Assembly: GCA_016861045.1 (NCBI GenBank)
Contig: BOKP01000004.1
Location: 423,975 to 487,974, forward strand
Length of the DNA stretch: 64,000 nt
Origin: Actinomycetes bacterium
GTDB taxonomy: Bacteria > Actinomycetota > Thermoleophilia > Solirubrobacterales > 70-9
Reading direction: 5' to 3'
Part shown: in pieces, positions 25,397 to 34,356 of the stretch
Layout of the letters: each line of letters starts with the position of its first letter
How positions within the stretch are numbered: the stretch's first letter is position 1
Made by a program: the position numbers and the translations under genes
The notes under the pieces: model-generated
What the model was told of the DNA's origin: nothing
The model's database searches: none
Seen by the model: only the letters and a program-made list of their open reading frames with translations

Positions 25397-26577
25397 GCCG
25401 CCTCTCCGAGCTTCTCGCGCCGCGCCTCGATCGCCTCCGCGTAGGCCGCGTCCATCCGGTCGAGCAGGGCCGGCCACGCCCACAGGCGCTCCGCCTTGGC
25501 GCGGCCGGCGGCGCCGAGCCGCTCGCGCCCGTCGACGCCGGCATCGTCGAGCCGGTCGAGCGCCTCCGCGGCCGCGGCCGAGTCGCCGGGCGGGATCAGG
25601 ATGCCGACGGCGTCGTCGACGACGGCGCGGACGCCGGGATAGTCGGTCGCGATCGCGGGCAGCCCGCACGCCATCGCCTCGATCAGGACGATCCCGAACG
25701 ACTCCGGCGGCTCGGTCGTCAGCACGAACAGGTCGGCGGCGCGGAGCACCGCCGGCAGCTCGCCGTGCGGCACGCGGCCGAGGAAGTGGACGCGGCCGCC
25801 GACCCCGGCGGCGGCCGCCTGGGAGCGGAAGCCGTCGAGGAGCTCGCCGCCGCCGGCGACGAGCAGGTGCAGGTCCCGGTTGCGGGTCCGCGCGAGCGCC
25901 TCGATCGCGAGGTCGACGCGCTTGAAGTGATGGGCGCGGTCGAGCGTCGCCACGAACGCGGCCACCACCGCACCGGCCGGGATCCCGAGGCGATCGCGCA
26001 GGCCGGTGTCGTCGGCGCCGGGGGAGAACGTGACGGTGTCGACCCCGTTCGGCATCTCGATCACCCGCTCCGGCGTGCGCGCCAGCGCCCGGGCGAGGTA
26101 GGGCACCGAGCGGGCGTGGTCGGGGCTGAGGACGAGGATCCGGTCGGCGGCGTGGATCAGCGCCGGCGCGACCGTGCGCTCGTAGGTCTCGAACATCACG
26201 CCCCGCGGCCCGTTGCCGAGCAGGCGGTTCTTGTAGTGGACGACCAGCGCCGCCCCCCGCGCCCGCCGCCGCAGGCGCCCGAGCAGGGTCAGCTCGGAGC
26301 CGAAGATGAACGGGTAGTGGAGGTGGACCACGTCGAAGCCCTCGAGCCGGGCGAGCTTCGGGATCAGCGGCGCGTTGCCGATCGCCATCGCCGGGTCGAT
26401 CCGGTGGACGATCGCGGCGCCGGGGTCGGGCGGGGTGCCGTCGGCGGCCGCGGTGAAGACCTCGACGTGGTGGCCGCGCTCGGCCTGGCCCTTCGCGAAC
26501 CGGTAGCAGGTGTTGCCGGCGCCGCCCGGGTAGGGGGGAAAGGTCGCTGTCAGGTGGGCTATGCGGAGCGGCGGCAT
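25393..26577 (-). CDS. Glycosyltransferase family 4
   Basis: A 394-residue GT-B enzyme. It starts MPPLRIAHLTATFPPYPGGA at the ATG at 26577. The open frame reaches 26610, but this ATG stands five bases after TAGGGC and begins the conserved strand. DVVHLHYPFIFGSEL, VIEMPNGVDTVTFSPG, FVATLDRAHHFKRVDLAIEA and EPPESFGIVLIEAMACGLP are the standard GT4 motifs. It overlaps the next glycosyltransferase gene by GTGA. It lies 47 bases downstream of the intein-bearing sugar-nucleotide gene on the same strand, so UDP-xylose as donor is possible but unproven. Confidence 0.9.
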   Translation of the reverse strand: MPPLRIAHLTATFPPYPGGAGNTCYRFAKGQAERGHHVEVFTAAADGTPPDPGAAIVHRIDPAMAIGNAPLIPKLARLEGFDVVHLHYPFIFGSELTLLGRLRRRARGAALVVHYKNRLLGNGPRGVMFETYERTVAPALIHAADRILVLSPDHARSVPYLARALARTPERVIEMPNGVDTVTFSPGADDTGLRDRLGIPAGAVVAAFVATLDRAHHFKRVDLAIEALARTRNRDLHLLVAGGGELLDGFRSQAAAAGVGGRVHFLGRVPHGELPAVLRAADLFVLTTEPPESFGIVLIEAMACGLPAIATDYPGVRAVVDDAVGILIPPGDSAAAAEALDRLDDAGVDGRERLGAAGRAKAERLWAWPALLDRMDAAYAEAIEARREKLGEAA

Positions 26578-26623
26578 CGCTGGCCCTAGCGTCGCAAACG
26601 CCGACCCCAAAGGCGCGCCCGCG

Positions 26624-29026
26624 TCAGCCGATCCTCCCGATCAGCCGGTCGCGGCCGGCCTGGTCGACCGTCCGGCGCAGGCCGTCGATCAGCGCGACCC
26701 CGGGATCCCAGCCGAGCAGCTCGCGGGCGAGCGAGATGTCGGGACGGCGGACCTGGGGATCGTCGACCGGCAGCGCCTCGAAGACGATCTCGGAGTCGGA
26801 GCCGGTCGCCTCGATGACCCGTTCGGCGAGCTCGAGCAGGGTGTGCTCGTCGGGGTTGCCGACGTTGACGGGCAGGTGGTAGTCGGACTCCATCAGCGCG
26901 ATCAGGCCGTCGATCAGGTCGTCGACATAGCAGAAGCTCCGGGTCTGCGAGCCGTCGCCGAACACGGTCAGCGGCTTGCCCTGCAGCGCCTGGCGCAGGA
27001 AGGTCGGCACGGCGCGGCCGTCGTGGGGCCGCATCCGGGGACCGAACGTGTTGTGGGCCATCACCCCGGTGCCGGCCCAGAAGTTCTCCCGCCCGGGAAC
27101 CGAGAAGTCGAAGACGAGCGGGGTTGCCGGGACCTCTTCGATCGCGCTGACCGCGGCCCAGACGAGGTCGCCGTGGGTGCGCGCGTTGAGCCGCTGCTCA
27201 ACCCCGTGATCCCACTCGAGCGGGCTCCAGGGGCTCACGTTGCGGAGCGTGAGCCGCCACAACTGGCATTCCCGATCGCCGGCCCCGTGCCCGATCGCGC
27301 TCTCGTCGAGGTCGACCGACGGGCAGAGGCCGAAGCGGGCGAAGGCGACGATCAGGTCGTTCTTGAGGCGGTCGTTGACGGCGCTGAACTCGTGGCGCCT
27401 GCCCTCGGCCGGCCTCCCGCGAGCACCGTCACCCTCACGGTACCCCTCGAGAAACCACTTCAGGCGCTCCAGGGGCAACCCGAGGATCCAGCCCGGGATG
27501 CCGCGAAGCGGGGGGCCGAAACCGATGAACCGCATCAGCTTCAGCAACGGCTTCGAGTGGAAGCGGGCGCAGGGCGCGCCCCCCTCCCCGCAGTGCTGCT
27601 TGACGGCGCGGATGCCGAGCTCCTCGTCGACGATCGCCGCGGCGCGGTCGATGACATGTTCGTCGCCGGAGAGCGAGATGAAGGCGACGTCATCGCCCTC
27701 GGCCCATGAGCCCTCGGCGACCCAGGCGCCGAGCAGCCAGAGCAGGCGGTCGCTGATCTCGATGTCGACCGGAAGCGAAGAGCGACCCAGCTTCTCGCGG
27801 ACCCGCGCGGACTTCGGCACCGCGCTGCGGATCCACCAGAGCACCGGCAGCGGCACCCGGTCGGAATCCCGCATCCGGATCACGGCGGGCCAGTCGCGAG
27901 AGGCACGCGTTCCGTTCGCTTCCGCCTCGCGGCGCGTCGCGAGCAGCGCCAGCACCTCCTGGCGGTGCTCCCATACCGCGGCGCCGAGGCCGTCGCCTTC
28001 CGCGTAGAGGTCCCAGACGTCCTCCTCGGCCCAGCGCCAGGCCTCGATCATGCTGACCTCACGCCGGTCGCGCTCGGGGACGGCGATCCGGCGGCCGATC
28101 GCGATCCGATCGCCGGTGCTGAGCTCGCACACCGGCTTCGCCTCGGGCTCGCCGCCGGCGCCCTCGACGAATACCGAGTGATCGCCGGTGACGCGAATCG
28201 AGCGCCCGAAGCGGGTTCGGACCTCGTAGCAGCGCTGCTCGGTCGGGTGGCCGATGAACGTAGCCGCCGGCGCCGGTCCGACGGCTCCGCCACGATCGAA
28301 GGAGGGCACGCTGAAGCCGTCGAGCGGGAACTCGAGCGCCGGCTCGGCCAATCCGGTCCGACCGCCTGGCCCCGCGGCGACCGCGACCGGGGTGAAGCCG
28401 GCGACCAGCGCCCGGTTGGCGAGCCGTGCCGAGAGCTCGCCCGCGGTCTCCCGCCGGAGCTCGCGACCGTCGTCGTAGAGGACCTGCTCGTCGGCCAGCA
28501 CCGAGTTGAAGATCCTCACGATCGCCGTGTCGACGCCCTGCTGGCGGTGGTAGGCCATCGTCAGCGCCTCGGCGTAGCGCTTCGCCTCGTCGTAGACGCC
28601 GCGCGGCCCGATCGGGTTCACGTGACCCCAGTAGGACTCGGGCTGGGGATGGGTCTGGGGGTCGCCGTAGACCTCCGAGGTCGAGGCGAGCAGGAAGCGC
28701 GCGCGCTTGAACTTGGCGACGCCGAGCATGTGGTGGGTGCCGTATGAGCCGACCTTGAGGGTGTGCAGCGGCAGCCGCGCGTAGTCGATCGGCGAGGCGG
28801 GCGAGGCGAGGTGGTAGACGAAGTCGATCGGCTCGTCGATCTCGACCTGCTCGGTGATGTCGACGTTGCTGAAGACGAAGTCGGGGTCGCGGATGTGGCT
28901 GATGTTGAGCAGCGAGCCGGTCTCGAGGTTGTCGAGGCAGATCACCCGCTGCCCCTTGGCGAGCAGGCGCTCGCAGAGGTGCGATCCGAGGAATCCGGCG
29001 CCGCCGGTAACGATCGAGGTGCTCAT
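26624..29026 (-). CDS. uxs: UDP-glucuronate decarboxylase (UDP-xylose synthase) precursor interrupted by an intein
   Basis: An 800-residue precursor. Residues 1-174 and 660-800 join to a 315-residue short-chain dehydrogenase, the normal length of UDP-glucuronate decarboxylase. It has NAD site [11 protein letters not shown] (8-18), [26 protein letters not shown] (Tyr145 and Lys149, the catalytic YxxxK) and, after splicing, [34 protein letters not shown] and [14 protein letters not shown] complete the family. It converts UDP-glucuronate to UDP-xylose for the polymer. The active enzyme requires removal of residues 175-659. A UDP-glucose epimerase-like activity is less likely. Confidence 0.9.
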   Translation of the reverse strand: MSTSIVTGGAGFLGSHLCERLLAKGQRVICLDNLETGSLLNISHIRDPDFVFSNVDITEQVEIDEPIDFVYHLASPASPIDYARLPLHTLKVGSYGTHHMLGVAKFKRARFLLASTSEVYGDPQTHPQPESYWGHVNPIGPRGVYDEAKRYAEALTMAYHRQQGVDTAIVRIFNSVLADEQVLYDDGRELRRETAGELSARLANRALVAGFTPVAVAAGPGGRTGLAEPALEFPLDGFSVPSFDRGGAVGPAPAATFIGHPTEQRCYEVRTRFGRSIRVTGDHSVFVEGAGGEPEAKPVCELSTGDRIAIGRRIAVPERDRREVSMIEAWRWAEEDVWDLYAEGDGLGAAVWEHRQEVLALLATRREAEANGTRASRDWPAVIRMRDSDRVPLPVLWWIRSAVPKSARVREKLGRSSLPVDIEISDRLLWLLGAWVAEGSWAEGDDVAFISLSGDEHVIDRAAAIVDEELGIRAVKQHCGEGGAPCARFHSKPLLKLMRFIGFGPPLRGIPGWILGLPLERLKWFLEGYREGDGARGRPAEGRRHEFSAVNDRLKNDLIVAFARFGLCPSVDLDESAIGHGAGDRECQLWRLTLRNVSPWSPLEWDHGVEQRLNARTHGDLVWAAVSAIEEVPATPLVFDFSVPGRENFWAGTGVMAHNTFGPRMRPHDGRAVPTFLRQALQGKPLTVFGDGSQTRSFCYVDDLIDGLIALMESDYHLPVNVGNPDEHTLLELAERVIEATGSDSEIVFEALPVDDPQVRRPDISLARELLGWDPGVALIDGLRRTVDQAGRDRLIGRIG
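27050..28504 (-). mobile_element. LAGLIDADG (DOD) intein, 485 residues, inserted in UDP-glucuronate decarboxylase
   Basis: This is an in-frame insertion between RIFN and TFGPRM, a motif that is continuous in the enzyme family. It begins with Ser ([13 protein letters not shown], block A). Block B is [14 protein letters not shown] with the T-x-x-H pair (T280, H283). The two endonuclease motifs are [14 protein letters not shown] (428-441) and [14 protein letters not shown] (522-535). Block F is [15 protein letters not shown] (638-652), and the end GVMAHN is followed by Thr660 as the +1 nucleophile. All residues for protein splicing appear present. The endonuclease motifs keep Glu438 and Asp533 as the likely metal ligands, so homing may still be possible. 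Confidence 0.93.
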
Positions 29027-29105
29027 CGGCCTGGCGAGGTTATCGGCGGTCGGGGAGCACGGCCTGATCGCTGGGAGCCGTGAACCGCGGCTGCCGCGCC
29101 GCCGC

Positions 29106-30609
29106 TCAGTAGGCGCCGCGGGCGCCGAGGACGACGCCGATCGTCCGCAGGAGCAGCTTCATGTCGCCGCGCGGCGACCAGGTGCAGACGTACATGTAGT
29201 CGAGCTTGACCATGTCCTCGAACGGGATGTCGCTGCGGCCGAGCACCTGCCAGGGCCCGGTCAGGCCGGGGCGGACGTTCTCCCGCGCGCGGTAGCGGGG
29301 TGGGACCTGGGTGGCCTCGTCGAGCGGCAACGGGCGCGGCCCGACCAGGCTCATGTCGCCGACCAGGACGTTCCAGAGCTGCGGCAGCTCGTCGAGGGAG
29401 CGGCGCCGAAGCGAGGCGCCGTAGCGGGTCACGCGCGGGTCCTCGATCGCCTTGAAGGCGGCGCTCTCGGGGTGGAGCTTGAGCTCCGCGACCTCGTCGA
29501 GCCGCTCCTCGGCATCGACCGCCATCGTCCGGAGCTTGAGGAGCTTGAACCGGGTGCCGTAGCGTCCGCGGCGGTCCTGGCGGAAGAGCACCGGCCCCGG
29601 CGAGTCGCGCTTGATCCGGAGCGCGACGTAGGCGAACAGGGGCGAGAGGGCGACGAGGGCGGCGACGGCGACGGCGACGTCGACCGCGCGCTTGATCCGG
29701 TTCGCGGCCGGGCTGAGGCGAACCGGCGCGAACGCCATCGTCGGCAGGCCCTCGAGGTGGTCGATGAACGCGGTCGGGCGGAAGACGTCGGCCTCGCTCG
29801 ACACGAGATCGACGTGGACCCCGGCCTCGAGCAGGTCGCGGATCAGGCCCGTGCGCTCGACCATGTCGACCGGGGCGTCGGCGACGATGACCCGGCCGAC
29901 CTCGAGCGCGCGCGCCTTGTCGGCGATGATGTCGGCCCGCCCGCCGGGGTCGAAGCGGCCGCCGATCTGGATCGTCTCGACGACGTCGAAGCACCAGTCG
30001 GGCTGGCGCTCGATCCGCTTGGCGACGCGGCTGACCCCGACCGGCGTCCCAACCAGGAGCACGGACTGCCGGTACCAAGGGGCGGACCGCAGGTGGTGGC
30101 GGACCCCCGACCTGAGGACGGGGATGAGCAGGATCGACGCCGCCCAGACCGCGAGCGAGGGAAGCACCGAGCCGACGTCGACGATGGAGCGGGCGACGAG
30201 CCAGAACCAGCCCCAGATCGAGCAGACGACGAACGCGGCGCTGAGGTCGTCGGCGAACGACCACTCGCTGGTCCGGTTCGGAACCCGGTAGAGCCCGTAG
30301 AAGCCGGCGAGCAGCATCCAGACCGGGATCAGCGCGACGAACAGGAGCAGGTCGCCGGGATCCGGCAGCGAGCGCCCGATCGCGACCGAGAGGGCGCTGG
30401 CGATGACGAGCGCGAGGCACAGCGCCGTGACGTCGCTGAGGACGGCGATGTGGCGCAGCATGTCGGCCCGGTGCCCGGCCGATCGCGGAACGACGGTCCG
30501 GGTGACGAGGGCACCCTCGGCCGTGGGAAGCGGTTCGACGAGCCCACCGTGGCTCTGCTCTGCCTCTTGTAACGCCCCCCCCCGAAGCTTTGACAGTTGT
30601 CTCCGACAT
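29106..30609 (-). CDS. Polyprenyl glycosylphosphotransferase (initiating sugar transferase), start separated by a 9-G tract
   Basis: Starts repeat-unit synthesis by moving a sugar phosphate from a nucleotide sugar to undecaprenyl phosphate. It has an N-terminal block of membrane helices, a CoA-binding-like middle and a C-terminal Bac_transf domain. Markers of that domain include [53 protein letters not shown] and [15 protein letters not shown]. The ATG at 30609 ([11 protein letters not shown]) has a GGGGAG ribosome site but is one base out of frame with the enzyme. Removing one G from the nine at 30575-30583 joins them into 500 residues. Without a shift, GTG 30686 or ATG 30461 would start the same frame. 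Confidence 0.88.
30575..30583. repeat. Homopolymer: nine C on plus, nine G in the coding strand of the sugar transferase
   Basis: The run lies nine codons after the SD-supported ATG at 30609. Eight or eleven G would put that ATG in frame with the sugar transferase, and nine does not. It could be a slippage switch or an assembly error. Confidence 0.85.
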
Positions 30610-30724
30610 GCTCCCCTGGTCGACCAGCAGCTATTCCTTGCCGCCCCCTCCGGGGGGCGCCGATCCAGCTCCTCGCCGGCGCCCACCCCGAGCGGGTGTG
30701 AAACCTCGCACGTTGCGCGGACCT

Positions 30725-30730
30725 TGTCAA
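30725..30730 (-). promoter_or_regulatory. Candidate -35 element TTGACA upstream of the sugar transferase
   Basis: An exact TTGACA on the minus strand, about 115 bases before the ATG at 30609. No convincing -10 is seen at 17-18 bases, where the sequence reads AGGTTT. It would separate the sugar transferase from the sigma factor operon. Confidence 0.3.
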
Positions 30731-30780
30731 CCCGGAACGGGATCGGCGCAATCGAGAGGGCGGAGGCGGCCGATGCGCGC

Positions 30781-31341
30781 TCAGGGCCGCCGGCCGGCGC
30801 CCGGCTCGGCGGGCAGCACGGCCGTCTCAGGCTCGTTCGCCCCGGCCTCGAGGTCGTGGCGGAGGCGGCGCAGGGTCCGCGAGAGGATCTGCTGGACGTT
30901 GGCGAGCGTGAGCCCGGTCAGCCCGGCGATCTCGGGACCGTTGAGGTCGCCGCCGAAGCGCAGCGCCAAGAGCTCGCGCTCGCGATCGTCGAGGCGGTCG
31001 AGCGCCGCCTCGAGGCCGGGATCGAGACCGAGGACGGTCTCGGGCATGCCGCCGGCGGGCTCGTGCTCGGGATGGAGGCCGTCGCCGAGCGGCTCGAGCC
31101 GCTCGGAGCGGTCGGCCCGGTGGTGGTCGATGAGGAGGTTGCGGGCGATCGCCAGAAGCCAGGTGCCGGCGCCGGCACGCTCGGGGTCGAAGCGCCCCCA
31201 CGCCTTCAGCGCCCGCTCGAAAGTGAGCTGGGTCAGGTCCTCCGCGTCCTCTCGCGACCCCAGCCGGTAGCCGAAGAACCCGTAGACCGTCCACACGTGC
31301 TCGTCGTAGAGCCGAGCGAACTGCTCGACCGGTTCGTCCAT
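30781..31341 (-). CDS. ECF-type RNA polymerase sigma factor
   Basis: A 186-residue sigma-70 family protein. Region 2 is FARLYDEHVWTVYGFFGYRL...DAEDLTQLTFERALKAW...GTWLLAIARNLLIDHHR. Region 4 is RLDDRERELLALRFGGDLNG followed by the helix-turn-helix LTLANVQQILSRTLRRLR. It is the last gene of an operon with a secreted glycine-rich protein, a Wzy/TPR protein and a 94-residue membrane protein. It lies directly upstream of the initiating sugar transferase. It may control polysaccharide genes, and the small membrane neighbour may be its anti-sigma partner. Both points are inferences. Confidence 0.88.
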   Translation of the reverse strand: MDEPVEQFARLYDEHVWTVYGFFGYRLGSREDAEDLTQLTFERALKAWGRFDPERAGAGTWLLAIARNLLIDHHRADRSERLEPLGDGLHPEHEPAGGMPETVLGLDPGLEAALDRLDDRERELLALRFGGDLNGPEIAGLTGLTLANVQQILSRTLRRLRHDLEAGANEPETAVLPAEPGAGRRP

Positions 31342-31351
31342 GGGCGACAGA

Positions 31352-31636
31352 CTACCCAGCGGCCAGCGGCCCGACGCCGGCCACGCCGAGCACCGCGACC
31401 GCGAGCAGCAGGGCCCCCGAGCCCGTGTAGGCGCCGATCAGGGCGCCGAGGCGATGCGGCCGGGCCGGCCGCGAGGGGACGCGGGCGAGAAGCTGCCGGC
31501 GCAGCTCGCCGCGGAATCCGGCGCTCGGGACCGGCCGCCCCCGCTCGAGCCGGTCAGCGAGCGCCAGCAACGCCTCCGCCTCCCCCGGCCGGGCGTCCGG
31601 CCCGAGATCGAGCTCGTGGTGCTCGAACCGGCTCAT
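31352..31636 (-). CDS. Small membrane protein, possible anti-sigma-like partner
   Basis: A 94-residue protein with a charged cytoplasmic half (MSRFEHHELDLGPDARPGEA, then LLALADRLERGRPVPSAGFR) and one hydrophobic helix near the C-terminus (ALIGAYTGSGALLLAVAVLG). The first half, with AGFRGELRRQLLARV, resembles the linker just before the membrane helix in some anti-sigma-associated proteins. No zinc anti-sigma motif is present. It overlaps the Wzy/TPR gene by ATGA and precedes the sigma factor by ten bases. That position is the only support for a regulatory role. Confidence 0.6.
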   Translation of the reverse strand: MSRFEHHELDLGPDARPGEAEALLALADRLERGRPVPSAGFRGELRRQLLARVPSRPARPHRLGALIGAYTGSGALLLAVAVLGVAGVGPLAAG

Positions 31637-33633
31637 GGCTGCGCGAACAGGAGGGACTTCGGGTTCAGCGAGCGAGCCTCGCCGAAGGCGGCGACCGCGG
31701 CCTTCGGGTCGCCGCGCTCGGCCTCGATCCGGGAGAGGACGAACCAGTTGCGCCAGTTCGTCGGCTCCTCCTCGGTGGCCCGAGTCGCCGCCTGGGCGGC
31801 CTCGTCGTAGTCGCCGCCGAGCTCGAACACGAGCGCCTGCTGCAGGTAGGGCGAGGCAGCGTAGGGCTGGACGTCGCTCGCGGTGCGGGCATCGGCGAGC
31901 GCGCTGTCGAGCGAGCGCGCGCGGACGTCGGCCTGGCTCTCGTCGACCGAGGTCAGGCCCGCGTAGGGGATCGCGACGGCGATCAGCCCCGCGACCGCGA
32001 GCGCGCCGAGGATGCCGCGCGGTACGAACCGCATCCGCCCGGACTCCGGCTCGGGATCGCGGTCGGCCTCGGGCCCAGCGTCGCGGCCGAGGATCACCGC
32101 CGCCAGCAGCAGGAAGCAGACGGGGAGGATCGTCAGCTCCCAGGCCCAGTCGAGCCCCGCCGCCACGGCGAACGCGACGGCGCCGGCGGTCGCCGCCGCC
32201 AGCAGCGCCGCCATCGGCTCCGACTTGTCGAGCCGGAAGGCGCGCACCGCACCGGTGACGAGCACGAAGCCGATGAAGCCGGCGATCAGCGCGAAGCCGA
32301 TGATGCCGAGCTCGGCGAGCGTCTCCAGGTAGAGGGAGTGGGCATCGCGGACGAACAGGCCCTGCGCGGCCTCCTGGTCGATGTCCCGCGCGAACCAGAA
32401 CTCGTAGGTTCCGGGGCCGATGCCGCGCCAGGGCTCGGTCGCGTTCGCGTCGAGGGCGCTCTGCCAGAACTGGTAGCGGCTGCTGCCGGTGAGCGAGCTG
32501 AGCCGCTCGACGCCGCCGGTGGTCCCCGGCTCCTTGAACTGCTCCCAGCGATCGGAGATCTCACCGGGCGCGCCGGCCGCCAGCGCGGCGAAGAGGACGA
32601 CGATCGCGAGCACCGCCGCGGCGACGCCGGTCGCGGCGCGCGAGGGCCGCGGCGGGCGCGGCCCGATCCCGTGCCTGTCGGCGAGGGCGACTGCGGCCGC
32701 GAGCAGGGCGACGCCGCCGCAGACGACCAGCGTCATCGCCAGCATCTCCGCTCCCTGCGAGCTCGCGGCGGAGTTGGTGAGCCCGTCGCGGAACGCGGTC
32801 CGCTGCGTCGCCGCCGCGATCACGAGCGCCGAGCCGCCGGCGCCGAGCGCGAGCGGCAGGATCAGCCGCACGCGCCGCGGGTGCAGGGCGACGAGCGCGA
32901 GCAGCGCGAGCACCGCGGCGCCGATGCCGCCGCGCGAGAGGGTCAGGAAGATCGTCAGCGACATCGCCGGGATCGCCGCTGTCGCGACCGACCGCGTCGC
33001 CGCGAGACGGCCGTCGGCCGCCATCCAGACGACCAGCGGCATGCCGATCGCGATCAGCTGGCCGAGCCCGTTCCAGTAGCCGAGCGGGTAGGCGAGCCGG
33101 TTGGCGGCGCCGGGCAGGAAGGCCAGGTAGTCCTCGGCGGGAAGCCAGGTCGGCTCCATCCGCGAGATCAGCGCCAGCGCCGCGACGACGCCGGTCGCGG
33201 CTGCGATCGCGGCGGCGGTCCGTCGCGCCGCCTCCCGCCCCTGGACCGAGAGCGCGAGGGCGAAGATCCCGAGCAGCATCGCGACGCGTCCGAGCTCGGC
33301 GACGCTGCGCTCGGCGCTCTCCGACCAGCCGATGCCGAGGCCGGTCCAGACGGCGAAGGCGCCGAACAGGCCGAGCCCGACCCAGCCGACGCGGGTGATC
33401 CGCGCCGACGGCAGGACGCCGGCCGCGGCGCCGACGAGGACGATCCACCAGACCGCGATGCCGACCTCGCTGCGGATCGTGGCGTCGTAGCCACCCTCCT
33501 TGAGCGCGAGGTAGAGGACGAGCAGGAACGGCAGCAGCCAGCCGGCGAACGCCGGCCCGTGGCGCCTGACAGCGGTCGCGACCGCGTCGGTGTCGACGCC
33601 CGCCGATCTCGTGGCTCGGGTCGGAAGCGCCAC
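31633..33633 (-). CDS. O-antigen ligase/polymerase (Wzy/WaaL-like) with C-terminal TPR domain
   Basis: A 666-residue protein with ten to twelve membrane helices in the first 540 residues. The large periplasmic loop carries SSRYQFWQSALDANATEPWR and GIGPGTYEFWFARD, followed by DAHSLYLETLAELGIIGF, the conserved motif of the Wzy_C/O-antigen ligase family. Residues about 560-660 are alpha-helical repeats of TPR type (ADARTASDVQPYAASPYLQQ, then WRNWFVLSRIEAERGDPKAA), probably outside. The GTG start at 33633 is seven bases after the secreted protein stop. It would polymerise or ligate repeat units flipped by the Wzx-like protein. Confidence 0.85.
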   Translation of the reverse strand: MALPTRATRSAGVDTDAVATAVRRHGPAFAGWLLPFLLVLYLALKEGGYDATIRSEVGIAVWWIVLVGAAAGVLPSARITRVGWVGLGLFGAFAVWTGLGIGWSESAERSVAELGRVAMLLGIFALALSVQGREAARRTAAAIAAATGVVAALALISRMEPTWLPAEDYLAFLPGAANRLAYPLGYWNGLGQLIAIGMPLVVWMAADGRLAATRSVATAAIPAMSLTIFLTLSRGGIGAAVLALLALVALHPRRVRLILPLALGAGGSALVIAAATQRTAFRDGLTNSAASSQGAEMLAMTLVVCGGVALLAAAVALADRHGIGPRPPRPSRAATGVAAAVLAIVVLFAALAAGAPGEISDRWEQFKEPGTTGGVERLSSLTGSSRYQFWQSALDANATEPWRGIGPGTYEFWFARDIDQEAAQGLFVRDAHSLYLETLAELGIIGFALIAGFIGFVLVTGAVRAFRLDKSEPMAALLAAATAGAVAFAVAAGLDWAWELTILPVCFLLLAAVILGRDAGPEADRDPEPESGRMRFVPRGILGALAVAGLIAVAIPYAGLTSVDESQADVRARSLDSALADARTASDVQPYAASPYLQQALVFELGGDYDEAAQAATRATEEEPTNWRNWFVLSRIEAERGDPKAAVAAFGEARSLNPKSLLFAQP

Positions 33634-33640
33634 GGCTACC

Positions 33641-34183
33641 TCAGGAGCCGATCGAGCCCCGGTGTGCCCGGGCTGCCATCACGAGCCCGCCGACCAGCAC
33701 CGCGAGCATGATGATCGGCAGCACGATGCCGCCGCCCCCGCCGCCGAGCATCGAGCTCAGGATCGCCTCGACCGGAGCCTCGCCCTCGGCGTCGGAGCTG
33801 TCGAGCGGCAGGTCCTGGTGGCCGGCGGGACCGGCGCCGGTCGAGTCGCCGCCGTTTCCGTCGCGGACGTTGGAGGTCGCCTCGAGAGCCGCGGCCGCCT
33901 CCTCGCCGGCCTCGCCCTGCGAGCGCAGCGCATCGAGCTGGGAGCTGTCCACCGTCGGCCCGGACGTGGAACCGCCGCCGCCGCCGCTGTCGTCCCCGCC
34001 GCCACCTCCACCCTCGTCGTTCCCGTCGCCGTCGCGCGTCGCATGGTTTCCGCCGGCGCCGGGGATCTGCTCGACGTACTGATCGAGTCCGGGGCTGGCG
34101 CTCGCGGCGGTGGCGCCGAGGAGCGCCAACGCGCCGAGTGCGGCGAGCGCGATCACGAGGGAGGCGGCTGTTCTGGAGCGCAT
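33641..34183 (-). CDS. Secreted glycine-rich protein with C-terminal Gly-run, membrane helix and basic tail
   Basis: A 180-residue protein. It has a signal peptide (SLVIALAALGALALLGATAASA), a conserved-looking patch SPGLDQYVEQIPGAGG, then long low-complexity Gly/Asp/Ser stretches. The C-terminus is SSMLGGGGGG, a hydrophobic helix and ARAHR, the tripartite layout of protein-sorting tails such as GlyGly-CTERM. The function is not known. It heads the operon with the Wzy/TPR protein and the sigma factor. ATG 34183 lies five bases after TATAGA and ATG 34189 overlaps the hexamer, so 34183 is preferred. Confidence 0.7.
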   Translation of the reverse strand: MRSRTAASLVIALAALGALALLGATAASASPGLDQYVEQIPGAGGNHATRDGDGNDEGGGGGGDDSGGGGGSTSGPTVDSSQLDALRSQGEAGEEAAAALEATSNVRDGNGGDSTGAGPAGHQDLPLDSSDAEGEAPVEAILSSMLGGGGGGIVLPIIMLAVLVGGLVMAARAHRGSIGS

Positions 34184-34356
34184 ATCCATCTATACGAAAC
34201 GTCCCGCCCATTGCTGACGGGGCCGGCGGCCGGCGCCCGGCGCCGCTCTATACTGCCGCGTCCGTCGCCGGTCGGCCGGTGCGCCGGAGCCGATCCGGGT
34301 GCCGGCCCGGAGACCGGCGTCCGTTCATGCGAGTGAGCCGAAGGAGAGGTCAGCGA

